Origin: Opitutales bacterium
GTDB lineage: Bacteria > Verrucomicrobiota > Verrucomicrobiia > Opitutales > JAIRKQ01
Assembly: GCA_029059365.1 (NCBI GenBank)
Contig: JAIDVZ010000163.1
Coordinates: 1-6,146 of the forward strand
DNA: 6,146 nucleotides
Reading direction: 5' to 3'
Shown one piece after another: positions 1 to 6,119 of this stretch. Numbering within the stretch: the first letter of the stretch is position 1; each line of letters begins with the position of its first letter. Under the pieces are notes generated by a model that ran no database searches, was not told where the DNA came from, and saw only the letters and a program-made list of their open reading frames with translations. A program made the translations under genes and the position numbers.

Positions 1-153
1 CTCCATATTGATCATCGCTTTTCCTAATTTGTTGTCATGTCGCTGACTTAGTGGGACATGTTTTGAACGACGTCGAAAATGAAAAATTGCTACACCCAAT
101 CCAAACAAAATGGTAAGAACAAGCCATATACAAATTTTAGTACTTAATGTCAC
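1..153 (-). CDS. Partial membrane protein, fourth gene of the Bat-like operon (C-terminus beyond the window)
   Basis: An open frame starts at a GTG (153-151) and continues without a stop to the window edge, giving the first 51 residues. It overlaps the stop of the preceding BatB-like gene by 17 bases, in line with the overlaps elsewhere in this operon. An AGGG about 7 bases before the GTG may act as ribosome binding site. The protein begins with a short N-terminus and one hydrophobic helix (about residues 7-24, ICIWLVLTILFGLGVAIF), followed by a basic RRRSK stretch, which suggests a signal anchor with the rest in the cytoplasm. In Bat operons this slot usually holds BatC (a TPR protein) or BatD. 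Too little is visible to assign either, so the family is left open. Confidence 0.55.
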   Translation of the reverse strand, partial: MTLSTKICIWLVLTILFGLGVAIFHFRRRSKHVPLSQRHDNKLGKAMINME

Positions 154-457
154 GAAATCGCCCTGTTGGTATTAATTCTTCAATTGCAAGTAACATGAAA
201 ATTTTGATAAAAAAAGTAGAATTAGGCGCTTCATTTGAGCAATCTTGCCAACAGAGAAAAATGCCTTGCATAACCAGCATAGATATCATCAAAATTATCT
301 TCAATATCCTCAGATATTGGTTACAATTTACAAATTTCAAACGCATCGCACGTGAATGAAACACGCTTCTCAACGATCGATGTTTATGATATTCCGACCA
401 TATTGTTGAACAAATTGCTAGCACAAGAAATACAAATACCCAAACTTCACAGTTCAT
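137..457 (-). CDS. BatB-like membrane protein lacking the VWA domain
   Basis: A 106-residue protein, predicted from hydrophobicity to have three membrane helices: about 5-20, 50-69 and 81-96. The first two resemble the N-terminal pair of BatB-type proteins. The end, with IFMLLAIEELIPTGR, resembles their C-terminal helix. Full-length BatB normally has a von Willebrand A domain of about 200 residues before the last helix; here only about 10 residues separate the helices, and no DxSxS metal site is present. I chose the ATG at 457, which forms an ATGA overlap with the stop of the BatA-like gene and has GGAG at 467-470 nine bases upstream. A TTG at 472 would add five residues, but it overlaps that GGAG. 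The BatB assignment rests on position, topology and weak motif likeness. It could instead be an unrelated small membrane protein. Confidence 0.6.
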   Translation of the reverse strand: MNCEVWVFVFLVLAICSTIWSEYHKHRSLRSVFHSRAMRLKFVNCNQYLRILKIILMISMLVMQGIFLCWQDCSNEAPNSTFFIKIFMLLAIEELIPTGRFRDIKY

Positions 458-771
458 GGCAAAGTTCTCCAAAACGTATTTTTAAGGAAAATTTCGAGAA
501 AAAGTAGTAAAAAAATCACAACGGAAAAGAGGTGCGAAATATTAAAATCATTACTTTCAATATCCATCGCAGCAATAGCCAAAAATATTAACTCAAATAC
601 TCTCAATCCGAAGGCCCAATCGTGATATTTGTATCGAAATTTCGTATTTACCTGTACAATTGGCTCAATCGTTGGGACGATTACGGTCGCCCGCTTGACT
701 CTTTTTCTCAAAAAACCAACAATTGGAACCAGGATCAATAACACTGATGCCCAAGGATTACCGATTTGCAT
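454..771 (-). CDS. BatA-like membrane protein lacking the VWA domain
   Basis: A 105-residue protein with three predicted membrane helices. Residues 5-22 (NPWASVLLILVPIVGFLR) followed by RKRVKR match the usual start of BatA-type aerotolerance proteins: a NPW motif, a hydrophobic helix and a basic cluster. A second helix lies at about 54-69. The C-terminus, FLEIFLKNTFWRTLP, closely resembles the final helix and tail that end full-length BatA proteins. Those are normally about 320-350 residues long, with a metal-binding VWA domain between helices two and three. Here that interval is roughly 10 residues (70-79) and no MIDAS motif exists. The ATG at 771 has AAGGA a few bases upstream and overlaps the preceding gene by 14 bases. 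Good start signals and coupling argue for an expressed gene, although its function without the VWA domain is unknown. Confidence 0.7.
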   Translation of the reverse strand: MQIGNPWASVLLILVPIVGFLRKRVKRATVIVPTIEPIVQVNTKFRYKYHDWAFGLRVFELIFLAIAAMDIESNDFNISHLFSVVIFLLLFLEIFLKNTFWRTLP

Positions 772-1219
772 ATTTTCCTTTTTTCGTTTGCCAAATTTTT
801 AAAATAACCCTGCCGGTTTTTTTATATAAACCGCGCTGTTGAGCAACACTTAGTTTCTTTTTCGCAAAATTTACGCGTTCAGTCAGTGAAAATATTTCCG
901 AAATTTGACTGAGGATCTGCCAATCATTATTCGCATCTTTTCTCAATGCTTCAATAATTTCAGGATCCGTCATTTCAATGTGAACATACGGGAAAATTTG
1001 TGATAAATATGTTCTCAAAATACTCGATAACATCGCCGATACACATTCACAAGATTCCTTGGAGATATTCCTTTTTACCTCCATGAGGGCAATCATAGCC
1101 AATCTTACCGGTGTCTTGGGCAAAACATTATCATTTTTCCTATATTTGCCGCGTAAACATAATTTACAGACTTTAACCCAGATAGCACTACAAGTAAAAA
1201 TGACAAAAATTGTAAGCAT
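758..1219 (-). CDS. DUF4381-like single-pass membrane protein of a Bat-type operon
   Basis: A 153-residue protein with one N-terminal hydrophobic helix (about residues 2-20), a basic stretch (CLRGKYRK) and then a soluble, mainly helical domain. The segments at 65-92 (SSILRTYLSQIFPYVHIEMT, then DPEIIEAL) and 116-124 (VNFAKKKLS) have the layout of the cytoplasmic domain of DUF4381 and related proteins: a helix with an LRxYL motif, an E-M-T-D/E-x-E helix start, and a late V-x-F-A-K motif. That gene usually stands directly before batA, as it does here, and may tether or modulate the MoxR/VWA machinery. The ATG at 1219 follows GAGA at about 5 bases spacing. No moxR or DUF58 gene lies just upstream, because a divergent lipase gene occupies that side. 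I am fairly sure it is a real gene and moderately sure of the family. Confidence 0.65.
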   Translation of the reverse strand: MLTIFVIFTCSAIWVKVCKLCLRGKYRKNDNVLPKTPVRLAMIALMEVKRNISKESCECVSAMLSSILRTYLSQIFPYVHIEMTDPEIIEALRKDANNDWQILSQISEIFSLTERVNFAKKKLSVAQQRGLYKKTGRVILKIWQTKKGKYANR

Positions 1220-1275
1220 AATCTCTCATTCCCATACAAACGGGATCATTTCGCTATTTACAAGTATTCAAAAAT

Positions 1276-1305
1276 TTTACACTTGCAAGTAAGCAATTTT
1301 ATAAC
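1276..1305 (+). promoter_or_regulatory. Candidate sigma70-type promoter of the lipase gene
   Basis: TTTACA (1276-1281, one mismatch to TTGACA) and TATAAC (1300-1305, one mismatch to TATAAT) are separated by 18 bases. This places the transcript start near 1311-1313, just before the ribosome-site hairpin. It is the best-scoring pair I see in the divergent region; AT-rich DNA makes chance matches common. Confidence 0.45.
1281..1290. repeat. Perfect 10-bp palindrome within the lipase promoter
   Basis: ACTTGCAAGT reads the same on both strands. It lies in the spacer of the proposed lipase promoter and touches its -35 box, where a dimeric regulator could block RNA polymerase. No regulator gene is visible in the window, so the operator role is inference from position. 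Confidence 0.35.
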
Positions 1306-1313
1306 TATCATTT

Positions 1314-1328
1314 CCCCCTGCAAGGGGG
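1314..1328 (+). promoter_or_regulatory. Hairpin that pairs with the lipase ribosome binding site
   Basis: CCCCCT (1314-1319) and AGGGGG (1323-1328) are exact complements around a 3-base loop. The second arm is also the Shine-Dalgarno sequence, 5 bases before the ATG at 1334. When folded, the stem would hide the ribosome site. Its GC content stands out sharply in this AT-rich sequence. If the promoter above is right, the stem would sit at the extreme 5' end of the mRNA, where it could also protect the transcript. Whether it is opened by a ligand, a protein or coupled transcription cannot be seen. Confidence 0.6.
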
Positions 1329-1333
1329 ATATT

Positions 1334-3235
1334 ATGCTCAGGTATCCAAGTAGAAAAAAAATTGTGCGCTTTATAACAATTTTGGGCGTATTTTGGGGAT
1401 TAAATAGCACATTACATGGGATCAATCCAGCTGATTCTGGACAAAACTTGGTTCAAAATTTTCCATTAGTGCACGTCTCAGGCCAAAACACACTAGATGG
1501 AATAAGTGCAGATCCACAATTCTTAAAAATTTTGCCAGATATTCATAGGCTTATTAGCAGGAGCTATAAATCTACAAAACGCGCTAGCGATAGACATTAC
1601 CTTAATCAACATATGCTTGAGCATGATGAAGATGTTACTATGGCTGGGACCGGACATCACTGGCATTGCATAAAAAATTTCCAAGGCAAACAGGGAGACT
1701 TCGTTACAACACATATTGGCTGGCGATTAGTACGACAAATTATCCGACTATTTTCTGGTGGATACCTTCCTAATGAGGTTGATTATCCAGGATTTGTAGC
1801 ATATAGCACTGATTCTGATCCAACAGGATCAATAATCTGGTTGGCCGTTGTACTTCGCGGATCACAGGGAGAAAATTTTCAACCGGGTGATGGGATGTTT
1901 GGCGGAAGTTGGGTAACAAACTATAATGCCGGACCAAGCGAGTTGCATAAGGAATTTTACCCGTTTACGGGCCAAGCACATTCAGGGTATTTAAATAAGA
2001 TACTATCCTGCAACATTTCCATGCGAAACGCGATCAATGCAGCCTTAAGAAAAATCGGGCAGGAGAATTTTTCAAAGGTAAGATTCGTTGTTACCGGACA
2101 TTCTCAAGGTGGTGGACTCGCGCAAGTCGCATTGCCCATCATAATACATGAATATGGATACATTTATAACGGGAAAGGAACATTTAAAAATTCAGAAACT
2201 CCACGTTTTTTTGGATATTTCATGTCAACTCCACGCGCAATTTGCGGGAAAGACACGGCTGATGCTTATATAAAATATGTAGGAGCGGACAATATGATCC
2301 GTCACCAAGCATATGGAGATGTGGTTCCGATGCTCTGTTTACCTGGTTATCTCCCGGTAGGACACCTAGCAGTAGATACTTTATATGACACTATTTGTCG
2401 AGCAATTCGTTCAGAAACTGCGTATTGCAACCGATATATGCTATTTTGGTCAATAAAAGATCTATTAGATCCAGCAAAATTTGTGGTAGATGACAAAAGC
2501 GATACTTGGATATCGATAGCAAATCCTGAGTTTGAGATCAATTGGACAGAATTATGCAAAATTGTTTGTTCTCAATCAGTATTATACAACATGTCCACAG
2601 AAGTTATGTTTAAAACGTTTTTAGATAATGCATTTTTGGCAGCTCACCCAACAAAACCATTTGAAACAGCAAAAAAACCTCCTGAACTGTCCGATGCTTT
2701 CTTAGTCAGTTTACTAAAAAGTCGATATGATTTAAAATATGTTGAAACGATTTTGCGTGATTTCTCATTCTTTAAGGATGTCTCTTTGGAAGAGAAAAAG
2801 ATAGAGCATATCTTTGCAATTAACTGCAAATTTGAAGAACAATTTGGGAATTTCGAAAAAATTGGGGTAATAGGCGCATTTAATAATTTGCGATTGCTCA
2901 ACAATTTGACTACGTCACTCAATAAATTAGGGAATTTTGAACAATTTATTAATGAAGATTTGCTGAAAATTGTGCCCAAAGACGGAATTGTTATAGATAA
3001 TAAGATCACTCCAACTGGAGATTCATCGCTAGTTGCATACGCCCACTACGGTTCTGCCTCAAATTTCTTCAAGTCAAAACTATTCGATTCAAATATTCCG
3101 AGCAAAAATCTTAATCTTTCACTAAGGAATGGGCTTGAATTGCTGCGATCGAAACAAAATGACAAGGAACAATGCGTATTCGTATATGAAGAAGCATTAC
3201 CAAATGTCCTATTTAACATGATAAGTTCACAGTAA
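1334..3235 (+). CDS. Secreted class-3-type lipase (alpha/beta hydrolase) with a long unknown C-terminus
   Basis: A 633-residue protein likely to hydrolyse acyl esters of lipids after export. Residues 1-29 form a signal peptide (basic RKK, a hydrophobic run, then a likely cut after LHG). The lipase core shows LRGS at 174-177, similar to the RGT-type oxyanion strand of class-3 lipases; AHSGY at 215-219; and the nucleophile elbow GHSQGG at 255-260 with Ser257. GDVVP (Asp329) and GH (His344) complete a plausible triad in the order and spacing of that family. Residues from about 410 to 633 match nothing I recognise. I chose the ATG at 1334 because it follows a strong AGGGGG and begins the signal peptide. 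An in-frame TTG at 1283 lies upstream of the proposed -10 box. The gene stands alone between two leftward operons. The substrate could be host or bacterial lipid; an effector role is inference. Confidence 0.85.
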   Translation: MLRYPSRKKIVRFITILGVFWGLNSTLHGINPADSGQNLVQNFPLVHVSGQNTLDGISADPQFLKILPDIHRLISRSYKSTKRASDRHYLNQHMLEHDEDVTMAGTGHHWHCIKNFQGKQGDFVTTHIGWRLVRQIIRLFSGGYLPNEVDYPGFVAYSTDSDPTGSIIWLAVVLRGSQGENFQPGDGMFGGSWVTNYNAGPSELHKEFYPFTGQAHSGYLNKILSCNISMRNAINAALRKIGQENFSKVRFVVTGHSQGGGLAQVALPIIIHEYGYIYNGKGTFKNSETPRFFGYFMSTPRAICGKDTADAYIKYVGADNMIRHQAYGDVVPMLCLPGYLPVGHLAVDTLYDTICRAIRSETAYCNRYMLFWSIKDLLDPAKFVVDDKSDTWISIANPEFEINWTELCKIVCSQSVLYNMSTEVMFKTFLDNAFLAAHPTKPFETAKKPPELSDAFLVSLLKSRYDLKYVETILRDFSFFKDVSLEEKKIEHIFAINCKFEEQFGNFEKIGVIGAFNNLRLLNNLTTSLNKLGNFEQFINEDLLKIVPKDGIVIDNKITPTGDSSLVAYAHYGSASNFFKSKLFDSNIPSKNLNLSLRNGLELLRSKQNDKEQCVFVYEEALPNVLFNMISSQ

Positions 3236-3241
3236 CTCCTA

Positions 3242-4234
3242 TCATCTTGACAAACTTTCCCTTAACAACATTATTTTGAAGGCGTTCATGGCCGCTCCTC
3301 TGCGGATTTGATCGCCGCATACCCAAAAACTCGCACCGTTATCCAAAAATGAATCTATCCGCAGGCGCCCAATTCCACATTTATCACGCTTGCTATATCG
3401 CAAAGTACACGGGAAATTATCATCATCATAAAAATCGAGATACTTATCATCTCGAAATGCATCAATAGCTGCAGATTTATCAAATTTTTTTTGAAAATTT
3501 GCAAAGATCGACATCGAATGCACACGTGCAACAGGCACACGTACACACATCGCTGATATTTTTAATGAATCATCGCCCAAAATTTTGCGAGATTCATATT
3601 GCATTTTATTTTCTTCCGAAGAATAACCAGATTCATCAATATCACCTATTTTGGGGATTACGTTATATGCAATTTGTTCACCAAATATTTCACATGCTAG
3701 CTTGTGATCCCCAGCTTCATCAGCCTTAAGCGCACGAAATCCATTCTTTCCGACCCCAGATACTGCCTGATAAGTAGACACACAAAACCCACTTAAAGAA
3801 AACAATTTATGTAGTGGATAAAGGGCCATGAGGGCGATTATGGTCGAACAATTTGGATTAGCTATTACGCGATCATTTAAGTTTAAATTTTTCGAATTTA
3901 CCTCCGGAATAATTAGCGGAACATTTGGTACCAACCGATAAGCCGAGCTATTATCAATACATATCGCTCCTTTTTTGCTGTAAATCGGAATAAAGGTTCT
4001 ACTGGTTTCAATATCTGCACAGAAAAAAATATAATCTAATCCATTTGCAGAATCGATATTTGGCTGCTCTGTGCGATATTCGCAACCATGAATTGATATT
4101 TTCGTACCACATGAGCGCTCAGATGTAAACAGACGGCATTCGCTTATATCAACAGAAGAGTGCTCAATAATATCTATCAATTCCTCTCCGACTAACCCAG
4201 TTGCACCAATAATACCTATCTTTAATCCCGGCAT
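3242..4234 (-). CDS. asd: Aspartate-semialdehyde dehydrogenase
   Basis: This cytoplasmic enzyme reduces beta-aspartyl phosphate to aspartate semialdehyde with NADPH, the branch point to diaminopimelate/lysine, threonine and methionine. The 330-residue length is normal for the family. Visible motifs are the N-terminal nucleotide-binding GATGLVGEE (10-18), NPNCST (126-131) with catalytic Cys129, QAVSG (156-160) with the conserved Gln, and RVPVARVHS (232-240) with catalytic His239. WVCGDQIRRGAAMNA (304-318) is the conserved C-terminal block. The ATG at 4234 lies one base after the ftsL-like stop, so the gene is cotranscribed with mraZ-rsmH-ftsL. Diaminopimelate supply for peptidoglycan gives a sensible link to that operon. 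It ends 6 bases from the convergent lipase stop and I see no terminator there. All key residues are intact. Confidence 0.95.
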   Translation of the reverse strand: MPGLKIGIIGATGLVGEELIDIIEHSSVDISECRLFTSERSCGTKISIHGCEYRTEQPNIDSANGLDYIFFCADIETSRTFIPIYSKKGAICIDNSSAYRLVPNVPLIIPEVNSKNLNLNDRVIANPNCSTIIALMALYPLHKLFSLSGFCVSTYQAVSGVGKNGFRALKADEAGDHKLACEIFGEQIAYNVIPKIGDIDESGYSSEENKMQYESRKILGDDSLKISAMCVRVPVARVHSMSIFANFQKKFDKSAAIDAFRDDKYLDFYDDDNFPCTLRYSKRDKCGIGRLRIDSFLDNGASFWVCGDQIRRGAAMNAFKIMLLRESLSR

Positions 4235-4235
4235 A

Positions 4236-4592
4236 TTATTTTCTCAAATTATGAGCAACAGCACGCCCTTTGCCAGATTTTTTACTAAGTGCAAAATATT
4301 GTATATCTCGTTTTTTCACATGATATACGGTAGTATTTTTTACCCAATCTTGACGGATATCAGTCGTAATCGAAAGATTTAATTTCAAAATTTCTTTATC
4401 CAGCTCATTAATCTTCACACCATATGCAGCACATGACGATTCAAGTTGACTGATTTTATATCCATACTGCATGATATGCTGCTTGGACCTAACTAATGCA
4501 ACAGATAAGCAAAAAACGGATAAAGTGGAAACGACAACCGCCAACCAAAGGGTCAACAAAATATTCCTGGAATGAATTTTATCAGTATTCAT
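4236..4592 (-). CDS. ftsL: FtsL-like cell division membrane protein
   Basis: A 118-residue protein with the FtsL layout: a short basic N-terminus in the cytoplasm, one membrane helix at about 11-34, then a periplasmic coiled-coil-like stretch (about 37-75, with ISQLE, INELDKEI and LKLNL spaced as heptads) and a basic tail. FtsL forms a complex with FtsB and FtsQ that activates septal peptidoglycan synthesis by FtsW and FtsI. FtsL sequences diverge widely, so the call rests on topology, size and position directly after rsmH, where ftsL almost always lies. The start overlaps the rsmH stop as ATGA, with GGAG 8 bases upstream. The next gene is asd rather than the usual ftsI. Confidence 0.75.
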   Translation of the reverse strand: MNTDKIHSRNILLTLWLAVVVSTLSVFCLSVALVRSKQHIMQYGYKISQLESSCAAYGVKINELDKEILKLNLSITTDIRQDWVKNTTVYHVKKRDIQYFALSKKSGKGRAVAHNLRK

Positions 4593-5518
4593 TTTACGCG
4601 CTCCAGTATGCGTAATTTAGCAGATCTGCTTCTAGGATTACGCTTTATTTCTTCAATCTGAGGAACAATTGGTTTATTAGTTATAACATTAGCCAATCTT
4701 GTCTTATATTGCGACGGCTCAAAATCCGTATTGCTGACCGCACGACCGGCCATCTTTTTAAAAAATTGTTTAACAATCCTGTCCTCCAGCGAATGGAAAG
4801 ATATAACAATTAGCCGTCCACCGATCGCTAATTTTTCAAACAAAACAGGTAATGCCTGTAAAAGTGCTTCAAGTTCGCGATTTATGGCGATTCGAATACC
4901 TTGAAAAGTTTTTGTCGCCGGATTAATCTTTGTTTGTTCAGGATAACTTAATGCTTCGTGGATTAATCCGGCAAATAAATCACTATACAGCAGCTTATCT
5001 GTGCCTCTATTGTCTAATATACTGCGAACTATACTTTTCCAATTTCTTTCCTCCCCAAAATCGCGAACAGCGTGAATTAGTTCTTCGGTACTGGCCGTAT
5101 TCAAAAATTGTGCAGCGCTTATACCATTTGTGGTATCCATCCGCATATCCAAGGGCGTATGATACTTGAACGAAAATCCGCGATCAGCATCGTCCAATTG
5201 GTAAGACGACAACCCAAGATCCATAAGCACATTGTCTAACGGCGGCAAACACAGGTCGTTAATACCTGCAAAATTCATGCTATAAAAAAAGAACCTTTGT
5301 GGGAAAATTTTTCTTAAACATTCTGCACGATCAATCGCATCTAAATCGCGATCAATGGCATATACTTTGCTCTTATTGTACCGCTCAAGCAGTGCCCGAG
5401 AATGCCCGCCTCCACCGAATGTACAGTCCAAAATATTCAGATGCTCGCCCGAATGAAAAGCAGAGACCACCTCATTTAACAAAACGGGGATGTGTGATAA
5501 CGTCATTACCGGACTCAC
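4589..5518 (-). CDS. rsmH: 16S rRNA (cytosine-1402-N4)-methyltransferase RsmH (MraW)
   Basis: RsmH uses S-adenosylmethionine to methylate N4 of C1402 in the ribosomal P site, tuning start-codon choice and decoding. The 309-residue length is typical. Family motifs run in order: HIPVLLNEV (9-17), the SAM-binding LDCTFGGGGHS (30-40), AIDRD (54-58), LMDLGLSSYQLDDADRGFSF (98-117), DMRMD (124-128), TFQGIRIAINRELE (204-217), VISFHSLEDRIVKQFF (238-253) and RNPRSRSAKLR near the end. The start given is a GTG that overlaps the mraZ stop by four bases (GTGA). The ATG at 5506 would remove four residues and is equally compatible with the family; neither has a strong ribosome site. It lies between mraZ and the ftsL-like gene, as in most dcw clusters. 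Confidence 0.96.
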   Translation of the reverse strand: MSPVMTLSHIPVLLNEVVSAFHSGEHLNILDCTFGGGGHSRALLERYNKSKVYAIDRDLDAIDRAECLRKIFPQRFFFYSMNFAGINDLCLPPLDNVLMDLGLSSYQLDDADRGFSFKYHTPLDMRMDTTNGISAAQFLNTASTEELIHAVRDFGEERNWKSIVRSILDNRGTDKLLYSDLFAGLIHEALSYPEQTKINPATKTFQGIRIAINRELEALLQALPVLFEKLAIGGRLIVISFHSLEDRIVKQFFKKMAGRAVSNTDFEPSQYKTRLANVITNKPIVPQIEEIKRNPRSRSAKLRILERVK

Positions 5519-5970
5519 AAGCCAAGCTTCGTTAATATCTTATTCATCTCGTGTTGATCGCTGCTATCGCTGCCCAAATACCGAGAATATCTCTCTGGAT
5601 CCCAGATGCTAAAGGTCGCAAAATTTCCAACAACCATGGCATCTTTTATTAATCCAGCATGCACCATAAGCAACTTGTTGATCTGTACCCTACCCTGTAC
5701 ATCACATGTCAATTGATCAGCTTTTGAGAATAATTTTGTCAAAATTTTCTGCCCAACCTCATCTCCAAGACTCACCTCAGATATTTTATCGTTCAGTTTT
5801 TCCACCATTTTTGGCGGATAAACAGTTATGCAACCCACAGGATTTGGGATAGCTATGTAAACGCTATCGGAATCGACCCCGAATCTCCATTTCGCCGGCA
5901 ATGCTATACGACATTTGGCATCAATGCTGCGTATATGCTCACCAACATAAATGTTAATACTTCCGCTCAT
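5515..5970 (-). CDS. mraZ: MraZ transcriptional regulator of the dcw cluster
   Basis: A 151-residue DNA-binding protein built from two SpoVT-AbrB-like halves, as in all MraZ proteins, which assemble into rings. The family signature D-x-K-x-R appears in the first half as DAKCRIALPAKWR (17-29) and again in the second as DVQGRVQI (90-97). MraZ is known to repress its own promoter and the downstream division genes by binding tandem short repeats, and such repeats are visible just upstream at 5984-6019. The ATG at 5970 starts the conserved N-terminus; a weak GAAAG lies about 10 bases before it. It is the first gene of the mraZ-rsmH-ftsL-asd unit and overlaps rsmH by four bases, so all four genes are probably under its control. 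Confidence 0.95.
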   Translation of the reverse strand: MSGSINIYVGEHIRSIDAKCRIALPAKWRFGVDSDSVYIAIPNPVGCITVYPPKMVEKLNDKISEVSLGDEVGQKILTKLFSKADQLTCDVQGRVQINKLLMVHAGLIKDAMVVGNFATFSIWDPERYSRYLGSDSSDQHEMNKILTKLGL

Positions 5971-5983
5971 TCACACAAAACTT

Positions 5984-6019
5984 TCAACACTACTCCCCAA
6001 GTATCCCCATTTTTCACCA
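5984..6019 (-). promoter_or_regulatory. MraZ operator: four tandem elements with 10-base period
   Basis: Read on the minus strand, TGGTGA (6019-6014), TGGGGA (6009-6004), TGGGGA (5999-5994) and TGTTGA (5989-5984) follow each other with exactly 4 bases between them. MraZ in Escherichia coli and mollicutes is known to bind short G-rich repeats of this kind, one per DNA turn. The elements cover the spacer, the -10 box and the start region of the mraZ promoter, as expected for autorepression. The fourth element is degenerate. Confidence 0.8.
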
Positions 6020-6048
6020 TATGTCAAGATTAAATCCAATTTTTTTTT
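6000..6048 (-). promoter_or_regulatory. mraZ promoter with upstream A-tract
   Basis: On the minus strand a consensus TTGACA (6027-6022) is followed after 16 bases by GATACT (6005-6000, two mismatches to TATAAT). Transcription would begin near 5993, giving a leader of about 22 bases before the mraZ ATG. A run of nine A (6048-6040) and further A/T-rich sequence lie upstream of the -35 box, where an UP element would contact the polymerase alpha subunits. Three of the four MraZ elements lie within or next to the core promoter. Confidence 0.7.
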
Positions 6049-6080
6049 GGTAAAAACGAGGGCAAATATTGCTTATGAGA

Positions 6081-6119
6081 TATGCCGATCCCTGGCGAAT
6101 AAGGGATGTACCCGGTATA
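6081..6119. repeat. Bulged inverted repeat upstream of the mraZ promoter
   Basis: On the plus strand TATGCCG (6081-6087) can pair with CGGTATA (6113-6119) through six Watson-Crick pairs and one G-U pair. ATCCCT (6088-6093) pairs exactly with AGGGAT (6102-6107) around an 8-base loop. A 5-base bulge (6108-6112) lies between the stems. It has no following T run on either strand, so it is not a standard terminator. A TATAAT at 6116-6121 overlaps its right edge and may be a rightward -10 box. The region 6060-6146 otherwise holds no gene I can support. Confidence 0.35.

Noticed and set aside
147..359. Rightward 70-codon frame antisense to the BatB-like gene
   Set aside because: It has no ribosome site or motif and mirrors a gene that fits its operon; treated as a shadow.
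458..472. TTG at 472 as the start of the BatB-like gene
   Set aside because: It overlaps the GGAG at 467-470 that serves the ATG at 457, and that ATG gives the usual ATGA overlap.
1081..1100. Similar string CCATGAGGGC near 1081 and near 3827
   Set aside because: Both encode the short peptide IALM on the minus strand in unrelated genes. The match is too short to be a repeat element.
1283..1333. TTG at 1283 as the lipase start
   Set aside because: It would put 17 residues before a normal signal peptide, lies upstream of the proposed -10 box and lacks a ribosome site. The ATG at 1334 has a strong one.
2644..3009. Leftward 121-codon frame inside the lipase gene
   Set aside because: Low-complexity composition, rich in Ser, Lys and Leu, with no motif. 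It lies wholly within a well-supported gene on the other strand.
6101..6115. Resemblance of AGGGATGTACCCGG to the T-box antiterminator consensus
   Set aside because: Only a partial match, with no stem I, specifier region or downstream synthetase or amino-acid gene in view.
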